Part shown: positions 34,390 through 43,421 of the stretch, piece after piece
Layout: every line of letters starts with the position of its first letter
Position numbering within the stretch: position 1 is the first letter of the stretch
Origin: Candidatus Saccharimonadota bacterium
Lineage (GTDB): Bacteria > Patescibacteriota > Saccharimonadia > Saccharimonadales > Saccharimonadaceae
NCBI GenBank assembly: GCA_017514805.1
Contig: JAFWIP010000005.1
Coordinates: 1 to 56,922, forward strand
DNA length: 56,922 nucleotides
Direction: 5' to 3'
Made by a program: the position numbers and the translations under genes
Notes under the pieces: model-generated
What the model saw: only the letters and a program-made list of their open reading frames with translations
Told to the model about the DNA's origin: nothing
Databases searched by the model: none

Positions 34390-35345
34390 GCGAACTCCTT
34401 TAAGAAATCAAGTTTTGCAGATTCGAAATTACGAACGTCAGTCAGTCCGTAGCGAAGCATAACAAGACGATCAATGCCACCGCCCCAAGCAAAGCCCTGA
34501 TATTTCGTTGGGTCGATGCCGGCAGCCTTGAGGACATTAGGATGAATCATGCCGCAACCGAGCATTTCAAGCCATCCATCACCCTTACCGCCGAGCGATG
34601 CTGGTTTTTCGATTAAGAATTCGAGGCTAGGCTCAGTGAACGGGAAGTAACCCGGCTGAGTCTTAATATTAAGTTTTTGGCCATAGTATTTTTCGAAGAA
34701 TTCGCGAAGAATGCCGAGCATGTTGCCGAGCGTACAATCTTCGGATACATAAACACCCTCGCACTGATAGAAAGTGTGCTCGTGGGTTGCATCGACGTCC
34801 TCATTTCGATAGACGCGACCAGGAACAGCGACCGCAATCGCCTTCCCCTCAGCGAGTTTATGTGCGTTTGCTTTTAGGACACGATTCTGCATCGTACTAG
34901 TGTGAGCTGGCGGGATAAAACCCTCTTCCGTGCGGAAGGTATCGTAACCATCGCGTGCAGGATGGCCCTTCGCAAAGTTGAGGCTATCGAACATATGATA
35001 TTCGTCGTCAAGCTGAACGGATTCAGCAATATCAAAACCCATGCTCTGATAAATCGCGATGACGCGATCGAGCTCGGTCATGAGCGGGTGTTTACTACCA
35101 AAATCGGCAGTCAAAAACTGAGGAAGTTCCCCATTAATGTCACATGGCGCACTAATATCTAGCGGCACGATGTCTTCCTGTTCGGCAGCGGCCTCGGCGG
35201 CTGCGATTTCGGCGTTTAGTTGCTGTTTCTTTTGATTGATTTGTTTACCAAAATCTGCACGCTGGTCGGCCGACAGGTCCTTAATTTTCGCATATTCTGC
35301 GTTGAGCTTTTTGAGCTCATTTTTTAGTTCCTGAATGGTGGCCAT
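34383..35345 (-). CDS. pheS: Phenylalanine-tRNA ligase alpha subunit
   Basis: A 320-residue catalytic subunit with the class II motifs: GHPARDGYDTF, LLRTHTS-equivalent PAHTSTMQNRVL, YRNEDVDATHEHTFYQCEG, FPFTEPS and the C-terminal motif 3 GFAWGGGIDRLVMLRYG. An N-terminal coiled coil (about 1-60) binds tRNA. It begins the pheS-pheT-FKBP operon. TGC-TAAAAT nine bases before the ATG gives a leader of about three bases. No T-box or leader peptide is present, unlike many Firmicutes pheST operons. Confidence 0.97.
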   Translation of the reverse strand: MATIQELKNELKKLNAEYAKIKDLSADQRADFGKQINQKKQQLNAEIAAAEAAAEQEDIVPLDISAPCDINGELPQFLTADFGSKHPLMTELDRVIAIYQSMGFDIAESVQLDDEYHMFDSLNFAKGHPARDGYDTFRTEEGFIPPAHTSTMQNRVLKANAHKLAEGKAIAVAVPGRVYRNEDVDATHEHTFYQCEGVYVSEDCTLGNMLGILREFFEKYYGQKLNIKTQPGYFPFTEPSLEFLIEKPASLGGKGDGWLEMLGCGMIHPNVLKAAGIDPTKYQGFAWGGGIDRLVMLRYGLTDVRNFESAKLDFLKEFAC

Positions 35346-35413
35346 AATAGATATATTTTAGCACATTTCACTCTGTTTGCGAATTTTCAAGCATCATACG
35401 AAACGACGTTCGC

Positions 35414-35641
35414 CTAGCGAACAATAAAGATGACAACCAGCGCAGCGATTGCCAAAATAACAAGAATCGTCCAGAACCAAATTGAGCCACTAGTCTTCTT
35501 CATGTTGCGAAGATATTCAGAATCCATGACACCATCATAATCTTCTTGCTTACTAGTAGACTCGAGACGTTCGCGTAGATCGGAATTAATTCTCTCTGAA
35601 AGTTTACTACGTTCTTCGTCTTTTTCAACTAAAATTCCCAC
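35414..35641 (-). CDS. Small tail-anchored membrane protein
   Basis: A 75-residue protein: charged helical N-terminal part (about 1-50) and a C-terminal membrane span (about 52-74) ending in IVR, the layout of a tail-anchored protein. No family recognised. The start codon is GTG, supported by AGGAGG four bases upstream; the extended -10 TGGTATACT lies about 25 bases before. It is divergent from the aquaporin gene, with under 80 bases between starts, so the two promoters are close together. Confidence 0.7.
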   Translation of the reverse strand: MGILVEKDEERSKLSERINSDLRERLESTSKQEDYDGVMDSEYLRNMKKTSGSIWFWTILVILAIAALVVIFIVR

Positions 35642-35720
35642 ATTTCCTCCTAATTACCTATCTAGTATACCATAAGCGAAGATGTGCTATAATACACTTA
35701 TATTATTTAAAGGAGGTGCG

Positions 35721-36722
35721 ATGGCAACAACCAAAGCCAAGTCGACCAAGAAGCCTGCGGCAAAGAAGACTACCGCAAAGAAACCAGCTTCAAAGTCGAA
35801 AACTACAGTCAAGACTGTCAAAGCTACCGCTAAGGTAACCACAGTCAAATCAGAAAAGGTGGGCGCAGAAAAAACCAAAATCGTCTCCGAGAAGAAGTGT
35901 CATCCAGTAAAGGAGTTCTTCGCTCGCAAGGGTGACCCAGACGAAAATATTCTAACAATCTTTAAAGATACAAAGATCATCGGTGCAATCATCGGCGAGA
36001 TTATCGGTACCGCGCTTGTTACCGGTGTCGCATTAACGCTCGGTCTATTCAATCCGCTTTATTTGATCTTTGCCTACACTGGTATCACGGCTGCCGTGTT
36101 CGCTCTTTCGGGCGCACATCTCAACCCAACCATTACTGCTGGTATGATGGCGAGCCGCCGCGTTTCTGCAATCCGCGGTGTTCTATACATCATCTCCCAG
36201 CTAATTGGGGCATGGATTGGCTTCATGATCGTCAATTCGTTCTACCAGGCTGGTATTGCTAGCGGCAACATCGACGCAGCTTCTACGGTTCTTCCAACCC
36301 TAGCAACCGCAGACAGCATCAAGGCAACCACAGAAGGCTTTAGCTTCTTCTGGACCATTACAATGATTGAGTTCGTCGGCGCAATGATTATCTCATTCTT
36401 CTTTGCACGCGCACTCGATTACAAGCGTGGCGCATTTACCTTCGGTGCAGTCGTTGGTAGCGGCGTTTTTCTCGCTATGCTCTTCGCGGTCGTATGCTGC
36501 AGCAACTTCCTCGGTATTCAGGATAATGTCTTTATCATGAACCCAGCAAGTGCATTTATGTACGGCTTGCTCCCAGCAAGCGCAGAGGGCTTCGACGCAT
36601 TGATGGGTCAGCTCATGCCAATGCTCGTAAGCTACGTAATCTTCCCAATCTTCGGTGGCGTAATTGGTTTCTACGTATCCGATTTTGCAAACAAATTGCA
36701 ACACAGAGATTTGAAAGCTTAA
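35721..36722 (+). CDS. MIP family channel (aquaporin/glycerol facilitator) with H1-like N-terminal tail
   Basis: A 333-residue protein. Residues about 85-330 form a six-span MIP channel with both pore boxes: GAHLNPTITAG (first NPT-type, usual NPA) and FIMNPASAF (second NPA). Preceding it is a tail of about 65 residues made almost only of Lys, Ala, Thr, Ser and Val in KPAAKKTTAKK-type repeats, like the C-terminal tail of histone H1 and bacterial histone-like proteins. A cytoplasmic position is expected. The ATG at 35721 follows AGGAGG; the upstream reading to 35682 is rejected. Whether it passes water, glycerol or another solute is not clear. Confidence 0.88.
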   Translation: MATTKAKSTKKPAAKKTTAKKPASKSKTTVKTVKATAKVTTVKSEKVGAEKTKIVSEKKCHPVKEFFARKGDPDENILTIFKDTKIIGAIIGEIIGTALVTGVALTLGLFNPLYLIFAYTGITAAVFALSGAHLNPTITAGMMASRRVSAIRGVLYIISQLIGAWIGFMIVNSFYQAGIASGNIDAASTVLPTLATADSIKATTEGFSFFWTITMIEFVGAMIISFFFARALDYKRGAFTFGAVVGSGVFLAMLFAVVCCSNFLGIQDNVFIMNPASAFMYGLLPASAEGFDALMGQLMPMLVSYVIFPIFGGVIGFYVSDFANKLQHRDLKA

Positions 36723-36742
36723 CTAATAAAGATTGTTTAGAT

Positions 36743-36775
36743 AAAAGAATCCGTAAAAAATACGGATTCTTTTTA
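36743..36775 (+). terminator. Terminator after the aquaporin gene
   Basis: GAATCCGTA, loop A5, TACGGATTC followed by T5. The rest of the gap (36776-36859) holds only A/T-rich DNA with the string AAGCATAAGCTT and no credible gene. Confidence 0.85.
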
Positions 36776-36859
36776 TCGAGGAAATATATTATAAAATAAG
36801 CATAAGCTTTGAGAGACACAGGGATGTTAAAAACAAACAAGCCATAACAGAGGCCAAAA

Positions 36860-36888
36860 TTGACATTTTAGCATAAGTGTGATATAAT
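36860..36888 (+). promoter_or_regulatory. Promoter of the 36.9 kb gene
   Basis: TTGACA (36860-36865), 17-base spacer with GCATAAG, TATAAT (36883-36888). A leader of about 50 nt follows. Confidence 0.85.
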
Positions 36889-36944
36889 AGTATTATTGGA
36901 TTGTACTCGTAGATAATGGCTCTTTAAGGAAGGGGGAATGTAGA

Positions 36945-37460
36945 ATGTCAGGAATGTCTGAAGATCAGGGCAGATCACTTGCTATCTGTTTAGGAATTCT
37001 CGTAGTTACGCTTGCGATATGCGTATTAATACTCTTCTATGATAGGAAGAATGCGGCAAGCCTTGACGCTGAAAGCGATAACGTCGAAAACGAAGTCGAG
37101 GTTTACGATGGGCAGGCAGATGAAGTTTGCGGACAACGCCTCACGCAATACACGAGTGACGGCGTGCTCGATTTAGAGCAATTTCTTTATAGCTACGGCT
37201 ATAAGCCGACGGAAAGTGGCTGGGTTGGCGAAGAAGGAGTATTAAACTTTGACTACTCGAAAAACGACTCAAAGCCAATCATATGCTTTGATACTGGCGA
37301 GAAGAAATATAAACGCCAAACTTCCGTCACAGCAGACGATACTGTCGATTGCGTGAGGGCGCAAATTGGAGTAAAGAAATTCACTATGTCTCGCGATGAT
37401 ATGACTGCCATCGGCAGAATAATAATTGGAATAACAGATGATTTTGAAACTGAAGAGTAA
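36945..37460 (+). CDS. Membrane-anchored protein of unknown function
   Basis: A 171-residue protein with an N-terminal span (about 10-33) followed by an acidic extracytoplasmic domain of about 130 residues with two or three Cys (EVCGQRL, PIICFDTG, DTVDCVRA) that could form a disulfide. No family recognised. The start has a GGGGG-type Shine-Dalgarno eight bases upstream. It is a single-gene unit with a consensus promoter and strong terminator, one of several orphan small genes with this layout. Confidence 0.78.
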   Translation: MSGMSEDQGRSLAICLGILVVTLAICVLILFYDRKNAASLDAESDNVENEVEVYDGQADEVCGQRLTQYTSDGVLDLEQFLYSYGYKPTESGWVGEEGVLNFDYSKNDSKPIICFDTGEKKYKRQTSVTADDTVDCVRAQIGVKKFTMSRDDMTAIGRIIIGITDDFETEE

Positions 37461-37464
37461 ATCC

Positions 37465-37497
37465 AAAAAATAGTCCGGCTAAATTGCCGGACTTTTT
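37465..37497. terminator. Bidirectional terminator
   Basis: A6, GTCCGGC, loop, GCCGGAC, T5 between the convergent 36.9 kb gene and the M16 peptidase. Confidence 0.9.
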
Positions 37498-38773
37498 ATA
37501 TTGTATCGAGAATACGTTGCCAGAGTTCGTCTAGGACAGCCTTGTTCATGTTGCCGACGACGGCAAGGCCAGAAACGCCGGACTGCATAAAGATACGCGC
37601 GAGCTGAACAATTGTGCTCTTATCGATATTTTCAATCATCTTTGGCGCATCAGCCATTGGCTCGAATTTACCAGTGGTAATATAGTCCTTGAGATAATAA
37701 TTGCCAATCTGATCCGCAGTCTGAGCGAGCATCTGATGACGACCGAGCGCATAAGCCTTCGCGGCAACAATATCTTCTTCAGAAATATCGCCATTGATTA
37801 CCTTGCCTAGCTCAACAGCAATTAAGTCAAAGAGGTCAGCGGCATTTTCGGAGTTCACTTCCCCGTCGAAATCCCAAGTGCTCGATTGGCGATCAGATTC
37901 CGTCTGCGAGCCCATGCCATAAACGATACCCTTCTTGCGAGCAGCGCCAAAAATCTTGCTACTCATCGTGCCATTCAAAATATGATTAAGACAAGTCATT
38001 GCATACTGCTCAGCTGGCTCAAGAGCGCGTTGAATAACAAACGAAAAACCAAAGCTCATATTACTGGCGTCTTTGCGGCGAATCAATACTGGCTTTGAGC
38101 TACGGTAGGCCGAAAGTGGCATTTCGAATTCTTTGCCTGGCTTCAAATCCCAGCCCTCGAGCATATTAATAATTTTACGCTTGCGTCCATGAAGGTTACC
38201 GGTAATAATAAAGCGCATGTTTGAAGCCGTATGGGTACGACGATAGTGATCGCGGACATCTTTGAGCTCAATATTATTAATCGTCTTGAGACGCTCGCCA
38301 TAAGTTAAGACTTCTTCGCCGAGTGACTGCTGAAGCTTTGGCCAAATTAAGCGACAATAATCATTCTGATAACCCGTAAGCTCCGAGCGGACGTTGCCCT
38401 TTTCGGAAATAAGTTCTTCTTCATTAAAGCGCGGCTTCGCAACAGCTAACTCTTGAAGCTCGAGAATGCGTTCCCATTCAAAGTCCGCACACTCTGCCTC
38501 ATAAGCAATAAAGTAATCAGAAGTCCAAGCATTATGATAGGCGCCGTTCTTCGTAAACTCAGATTCATAGGCCTGTTCGTCACGGAACTTTGCGTTGCGA
38601 CCAAAAGCCATATGCTCCATCAAGTGGGCGACTTCATAGATTTCTGGAGATTTAACAAATTTATTGCCAGCACGAAAAATCACCCGAATATTTAGGACTG
38701 GGCTACTAGGCGCATCAATAAGGAGGCCCCGGGCGCCATTTTTGAGCCGGACCTCCTCAATCGAATGTTTCAA
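37496..38773 (-). CDS. M16 family zinc peptidase
   Basis: A 425-residue inverzincin. The inverted zinc motif HLMEH is at residues 50-54, with the downstream Glu in the conserved segment near 125 (NEEELISEKGNVRSEL). The N-terminal catalytic domain and a homologous C-terminal half follow the usual M16B layout (processing-peptidase-like). It begins immediately after the secA stop (abutting genes), so it is translated from the secA message. It lacks a signal peptide; a cytoplasmic or exported role is not decided. M16 enzymes often degrade small peptides such as cleaved signal peptides, which would fit the SecA link (inference). Confidence 0.9.
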   Translation of the reverse strand: MKHSIEEVRLKNGARGLLIDAPSSPVLNIRVIFRAGNKFVKSPEIYEVAHLMEHMAFGRNAKFRDEQAYESEFTKNGAYHNAWTSDYFIAYEAECADFEWERILELQELAVAKPRFNEEELISEKGNVRSELTGYQNDYCRLIWPKLQQSLGEEVLTYGERLKTINNIELKDVRDHYRRTHTASNMRFIITGNLHGRKRKIINMLEGWDLKPGKEFEMPLSAYRSSKPVLIRRKDASNMSFGFSFVIQRALEPAEQYAMTCLNHILNGTMSSKIFGAARKKGIVYGMGSQTESDRQSSTWDFDGEVNSENAADLFDLIAVELGKVINGDISEEDIVAAKAYALGRHQMLAQTADQIGNYYLKDYITTGKFEPMADAPKMIENIDKSTIVQLARIFMQSGVSGLAVVGNMNKAVLDELWQRILDTI

Positions 38774-41677
38774 CTATCTACGACCTTTTTTCTTGTTCTG
38801 GCGAGCCTTTTTCTTGGACTTGCGAGCGGCATTGCGCTTGGCATTGCGATCGGTATTTCTTGCGCCAGACTTCTTGCTAGTACCAACAGATGATTGATGC
38901 TCAGCAGCTTTGCCGACACCGTGTTCATCTTTACTGAACTCATCGTCCATATTCTTAACGCCGGCAGAGACTTCGTTCACACCCTTCTCAGTGGCGCTTT
39001 CAGCCATCTTGGTGAGCTCAGTATCGTACTTCTCATCGGAAACTTCAGCAACCTCTTGCATACGAAGAGTGAGAAGAATCTTCATTACTTCCTCGCGAAG
39101 AGCACGCTGGAGACCATCAAAGAGTTTTTGAGATTCAGAGCGATATTCTACAAGCGGATCACGCTGACCAACGCTGCGCCAGTGGATACCTTCACGGAGA
39201 TGCTGCATGTTCTCAAGATGTTGCATCCAGAGAGTATCGAGAACATTGAGATAAACCTCACGCTCAATCTTGCGCATCGTGTCGTCACCGAATTCAAGTT
39301 CCTTATCGCGATAAAGTTCTTCGACGGCAGCGAGAGCGAGCTTGTAGCGATCCTTTTCCTTGCGCATACGACCGATAGAATCAATCAAGTCGTCGTCGAG
39401 ATCAAAGATGCGCTTAAAGTTCTCAGCGAATTGCTTATTGATGCGAGAGCTAAACTGAACGAGCTCAGCAACCTCGTCCTTATAGAGACGAGAAATCTCT
39501 GGGCGAATATTGTCACCGTCAAGAATCTTGCGACGCATCGTATAGACGACCTTGCGGTGACGGTTAATGACGTTATCATACTGAACAACATTCTTGCGGG
39601 AATCAAAGTTGAAACCTTCAATACGCTTCTGGGCCGACTCGAGAGTCTTACTAACCATGCCGTTGCGAATTGGCATATCATCATCAACACCGAGGCGCTT
39701 CATAATCATCGCAATGCGATCGCCTTGGAAGATACGCATAAGGTCATCTTCACAAGATACGAAGAACTGAGTCGTACCAGGATCGCCCTGGCGGCCGCCA
39801 CGACCACGGAGCTGATTATCAACGCGGCGAGAATCATGACGAGCAGTGCCAATCACGACGAGACCGCCGAGTTCAACGACGCCCTTACCAAGCTTAATAT
39901 CGGTACCACGACCAGCCATGTTGGTAGCAAGGGTGACTGCGCCCTTTTCGCCAGCCTTAGCAATAATCGCAGCCTCACGCTCATTGTTCTTTGCGTTCAA
40001 AATCTCGAATGGGATGTTTTCTTTCTCGAGATAAGCAGCGATGCGCTCGTTGTTTGCGATCGAATCGGAACCAACAAGCACTGGCTGACCGCGATCATGA
40101 TATTTATGAATCTCAGCAGCAATCGCCTTGAGCTTTGCAGCCTCAGTACGATAGATGAGATCATCTTTATCGACACGAATAATTGGCTTGTTTGGTGGAA
40201 TCTGAATAACGTCGAGAGCGTAAATCTGCTGGAATTCCTCTGCCTCAGTGAACGCCGTACCGGTCATACCAGATAGCTTATTATAGAGGCGGAAGAAGTT
40301 CTGGAAGGAGATCGTCGCGAGCGTCATTGACTCTTCGCGAACCTGAACAGCTTCCTTTGCCTCGATTGCCTGATGGAGGCCTTCGTTATAACGACGACCA
40401 TGCATGAGACGGCCGGTATGCTCATCGACAATCATAACTTCGCCAGAATTAGTGACGACATAATCTTTATCACGCTTAAAGAGAGTCTCTGCGCGGAGAG
40501 CCTGCTCGAGGTGATAAACGATACGGGTATTTTCAGTACTATAGAGAGTCTCGATACCGAGAATCTTTTGGACTTTTTCAACACCAGCGTCAGTTAAGGA
40601 GACAGTACGACGCTTTTCGTCGACAATATAATCTTCGTCGGCAAGCTGAGCGCAAACCTTAGCGAACTGATAGTAGCTCTCTGGGTTGTCAGCAGCTGGA
40701 GCGGAAATAATAAGTGGAGTACGAGCCTCATCGATCAAGATAGAGTCAACCTCATCGACGATCGCGAAGTTCAATTCGCGCTGACGGAGGTATTCAGCAT
40801 CCTTGACCATGTTATCGCGGAGATAGTCGAAGCCAAATTCATTATTCGTACCATAAGTAACATCACAGAGATAAGCCTCTTTGCGAGTAGCAGGTTTCAG
40901 GTGCTTCATACGAGGATCATCATGATCGGTATTCTCGTATTCGCGGTCATAAACGAAGCTTGCTTCATTGATGATAACACCAACGGTGAGCCCGAGGAAG
41001 TCGTAGAGCTCGCCCATCCAGCCAGCATCGCGCTGAGCAAGATAATCGTTGACCGTAACGACATGAACGCCGCGACCAGTAAGTGCATTCAAATAGACCG
41101 GGAGAGTTGCAACGAGAGTTTTACCTTCACCAGTCTTCATCTCGGCAACATTGCCTTCATGAAGAACCATACCACCGATGAGCTGAACATCAAATGGGCG
41201 GAGACCGAGTACGCGGTCACTTGCTTCACGAACAAGCGCGAAAGCTTCTGGAAGAAGCTGATCAAGCACCTTATTGTCGGCAGCAATCTGCGCCTTTTTG
41301 TCGATCTTCTTGGTCTTTGGAGCTTTTTTGCCCTTTTTATCAGCATCAGCTTTAACCTTTTCGGAAGCGGCTTTTGCCTGGGCTTGTTTATTGAGCTTAT
41401 TAAAGCGCTTCTTAAGCTCTTCGGTCTGTTCAGCGAGCTCTTTTTTGGTCATCTCGGAATATTTGCCGCCGAGCTTATTAATTTCATCAACGCGCTTCTG
41501 GAGACGATGTAGAGTCTTTTTCTGCGCATCACCAAAAATATGTTGCAAAACTTTGGTAGTTTTAGTCTTATCGGCTAGTTTGTCGGTAGGTTTTTTGTCT
41601 TTAGGGGCCTTCTTGGCTTTTGCCGCCTTGGCCGGTTTTTCTGCCACCCTCTTCTGTTCTGACTTCCTCTCTTTCAT
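38774..41677 (-). CDS. secA: Preprotein translocase ATPase SecA
   Basis: A 967-residue motor that drives proteins through SecYEG. Motifs: MKTGEGKTLVATLP (Walker A), YVDYLRDNM-type FGFDYLRDNM, VDEVDSILIDEARTPLI (Walker B), TNMAGRGTDIKLG and RGRGGRQGDPG. It has unusual basic low-complexity additions: an N-terminal Lys/Ala tail of about 40 residues, a Lys-rich insertion near 95-135, and a C-terminal run of Arg/Lys. The usual Cys-rich zinc-binding tail for SecB is absent. TGC-TATACT (41684-41689) is exactly six bases before the ATG (leaderless). The M16 peptidase follows without a gap. Confidence 0.97.
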   Translation of the reverse strand: MKERKSEQKRVAEKPAKAAKAKKAPKDKKPTDKLADKTKTTKVLQHIFGDAQKKTLHRLQKRVDEINKLGGKYSEMTKKELAEQTEELKKRFNKLNKQAQAKAASEKVKADADKKGKKAPKTKKIDKKAQIAADNKVLDQLLPEAFALVREASDRVLGLRPFDVQLIGGMVLHEGNVAEMKTGEGKTLVATLPVYLNALTGRGVHVVTVNDYLAQRDAGWMGELYDFLGLTVGVIINEASFVYDREYENTDHDDPRMKHLKPATRKEAYLCDVTYGTNNEFGFDYLRDNMVKDAEYLRQRELNFAIVDEVDSILIDEARTPLIISAPAADNPESYYQFAKVCAQLADEDYIVDEKRRTVSLTDAGVEKVQKILGIETLYSTENTRIVYHLEQALRAETLFKRDKDYVVTNSGEVMIVDEHTGRLMHGRRYNEGLHQAIEAKEAVQVREESMTLATISFQNFFRLYNKLSGMTGTAFTEAEEFQQIYALDVIQIPPNKPIIRVDKDDLIYRTEAAKLKAIAAEIHKYHDRGQPVLVGSDSIANNERIAAYLEKENIPFEILNAKNNEREAAIIAKAGEKGAVTLATNMAGRGTDIKLGKGVVELGGLVVIGTARHDSRRVDNQLRGRGGRQGDPGTTQFFVSCEDDLMRIFQGDRIAMIMKRLGVDDDMPIRNGMVSKTLESAQKRIEGFNFDSRKNVVQYDNVINRHRKVVYTMRRKILDGDNIRPEISRLYKDEVAELVQFSSRINKQFAENFKRIFDLDDDLIDSIGRMRKEKDRYKLALAAVEELYRDKELEFGDDTMRKIEREVYLNVLDTLWMQHLENMQHLREGIHWRSVGQRDPLVEYRSESQKLFDGLQRALREEVMKILLTLRMQEVAEVSDEKYDTELTKMAESATEKGVNEVSAGVKNMDDEFSKDEHGVGKAAEHQSSVGTSKKSGARNTDRNAKRNAARKSKKKARQNKKKGRR

Positions 41678-41683
41678 CGTTCT

Positions 41684-41692
41684 AGTATAGCA
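41684..41692 (-). promoter_or_regulatory. Leaderless extended -10 promoter of secA
   Basis: TGCTATACT on the minus strand, then AGAACG and the ATG at 41677. Confidence 0.7.
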
Positions 41693-41699
41693 CCTAAAA

Positions 41700-42056
41700 T
41701 TACTTCTTCAAAAGACGCTTTAGGAATCCTTTCTTGTCGTAGTTAGTTTTCTCTGTCTTAAAACGGCGAATCTGACCATCAAGCTTAGCTTCGATAATAT
41801 CGATACCAGCATAGACATTAGAAGCCTGATCCTTAGCAGCAAGGACCTTACCGCCTGGAATATCCATAGAAACAGAAATTTCATACTTGTTGCCATGAGC
41901 ACGGTCAACCTCGGTAACAACTACCTTGACAACGACATCTTTGCGATGGTCGCGTGGAAGGTGGCGATCAAGCTTACCAAGGCGCTTTACGACGTATTTT
42001 TTGAAGCTCTCTTCGACTTTGTAATTAGAGCCGCTAATATCAATTTTTTCGATCAT
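41700..42056 (-). CDS. hpf: Ribosome hibernation promoting factor (short HPF/YfiA type)
   Basis: A 118-residue protein matching the HPF/RaiA fold: starts MIEKIDISGSNYKVEESFKK, with the conserved RLGKLDRHL, VVVKVVVTE and DIYAAID-like NVYAGIDIIEAKLDGQIRRFK. It binds the 30S decoding site in resting cells and blocks translation. Only the short form is present, without the long-HPF dimerisation domain. It abuts the serS stop and is co-transcribed with it. HPF could have extra importance here because leaderless messages need 70S ribosomes (inference). Confidence 0.93.
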   Translation of the reverse strand: MIEKIDISGSNYKVEESFKKYVVKRLGKLDRHLPRDHRKDVVVKVVVTEVDRAHGNKYEISVSMDIPGGKVLAAKDQASNVYAGIDIIEAKLDGQIRRFKTEKTNYDKKGFLKRLLKK

Positions 42057-43358
42057 TTAAATGGTCTCCTTTCCATCCAAATACTTTTGCAAAACCTTTG
42101 GCACGCGAACGGTGCAATCTGGGTTCTGATAATTTTCGATAATCGCAATCATGATACGGCCGAGCGCGGCAGCAGTAGCATCATTGGTATGAACAAGTTC
42201 TAGATCGCCATTCTCACGGCGGACACGAGTCTGAAGGCGACGAGCCTGATAGTCGGTCATATAGTCAGCAGTGTGTGTCTCACGATATTTCTGCTGGCCC
42301 GGAAGCCAAACTTCCATATCGATACCACGAGCATCAGGTTTGCCGATATCAAAAGTACATTTGCGAATCACGCGATAAGGGAGCTCGAGTTGCTCGAGGA
42401 GCCAGCGCTGAACAGCAACGAAGAATTCGTGCTCTTTGCGGCTAGTTTCCTTCGTAGAGAAGCTCTCCATCTCAAGCTTGTCGAATTGATGCATACGAAT
42501 GATGCCTTCCATATCCTTGCCATAGGTGCCAGCCTCTTCACGGAAGCTAGATGCATAGCCAAGATAACGGATAGGAAGATCTTTTTCTTCAAAAATCTCA
42601 CCAGCGTGCATAGAACCGAGAACATGCTCAGCGCTACCCTGGAGCCAGAGTTCCTGGCCTTCGATTTTATAGCGATCCTCACGTGGCTCGAGGCGATCCA
42701 TCGCGTCATAGATATCAGTCTTGAGCATAAGCGGCGGAAGAACAAGCGTAAATGGTTTCTCGGAAACCTGGCCTTCAAGTCCTGCGCCCTTAATAATCTC
42801 TTTGATAACCTTCTCATCGGAGAGACTATTCATGAGGAAATTAACGATAGCCATCTGGAGCTTAACCATGTCGCCCTTGATATAGGCAAAACGAGCGCCA
42901 GCGACCTTAGCGGCACGCTCTTTATCGATCCAATCGCGGACCTGGCCAATTTCATAGTGATTCTTTGGGTCTTTGATATCCGGAATCTTGCCGCAAACTT
43001 CGGCAACTTCGTTCTCGTCCTCAGAGAGACCGACTGGAACGTCGTCTTCGTAGACATTTGGTACCTGCTTAAGCTTAGCAATGAAGCTCTGCTCGATTTC
43101 GTCGAGCTTTGGCTCTTGCTCGGCGAGCTTCGCCTTTAGCTCCTTGCCCTGTTCGATAAGTTTCTGATCTGGCTTGCCGCCCTTCATCTGAGCGGAAATT
43201 TGATTGCGCTCTTGGCGGAGTTGATCAATCTCACGCGAGAGCTCTTTGCGCTCGTCGTCGAGTCGCAAAATCTCATCGAGATCAATCTCGTAAGCTTTGT
43301 TGCGGATTGCATCCTCGACTTTCTGACGATTCGCACGGATGTAATTAATGTCTAACAT
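42057..43358 (-). CDS. serS: Serine-tRNA ligase
   Basis: A 433-residue class II synthetase. The N-terminal long coiled coil (about 27-105, tRNA-binding arm) precedes the catalytic core with GEIFEEKDLPIRYLGYASSF (motif 2 region), FREEAG and motif 3-type LGRIMIAIIENYQ. The start MLDINYIRAN at 43358 is the family start; an upstream in-frame reading adds 20 residues that run through the promoter. TGG-TATACT lies nine bases before the ATG, so the leader is about three bases. hpf follows directly. Confidence 0.97.
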   Translation of the reverse strand: MLDINYIRANRQKVEDAIRNKAYEIDLDEILRLDDERKELSREIDQLRQERNQISAQMKGGKPDQKLIEQGKELKAKLAEQEPKLDEIEQSFIAKLKQVPNVYEDDVPVGLSEDENEVAEVCGKIPDIKDPKNHYEIGQVRDWIDKERAAKVAGARFAYIKGDMVKLQMAIVNFLMNSLSDEKVIKEIIKGAGLEGQVSEKPFTLVLPPLMLKTDIYDAMDRLEPREDRYKIEGQELWLQGSAEHVLGSMHAGEIFEEKDLPIRYLGYASSFREEAGTYGKDMEGIIRMHQFDKLEMESFSTKETSRKEHEFFVAVQRWLLEQLELPYRVIRKCTFDIGKPDARGIDMEVWLPGQQKYRETHTADYMTDYQARRLQTRVRRENGDLELVHTNDATAAALGRIMIAIIENYQNPDCTVRVPKVLQKYLDGKETI

Positions 43359-43407
43359 ATTAGATATAGTATACCATAGAAAACAGAGAAAAAACGGCGT
43401 ATTCAAT

Positions 43408-43415
43408 GGTATAAT
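43408..43415 (+). promoter_or_regulatory. Leaderless extended -10 promoter of the 43.4 kb gene
   Basis: TGG-TATAAT (hexamer 43410-43415) followed by CAAAAT and the ATG at 43422, six bases apart. Confidence 0.65.
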
Positions 43416-43421
43416 CAAAAT

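Noticed and set aside
38894-40276. 460-residue ORF on the plus strand
   Set aside because: Lies wholly antisense to secA, which is unambiguous; no promoter or SD, and the composition mirrors secA codons.
42273-43139. 288-residue plus-strand ORF opposite serS
   Set aside because: Antisense shadow of serS.
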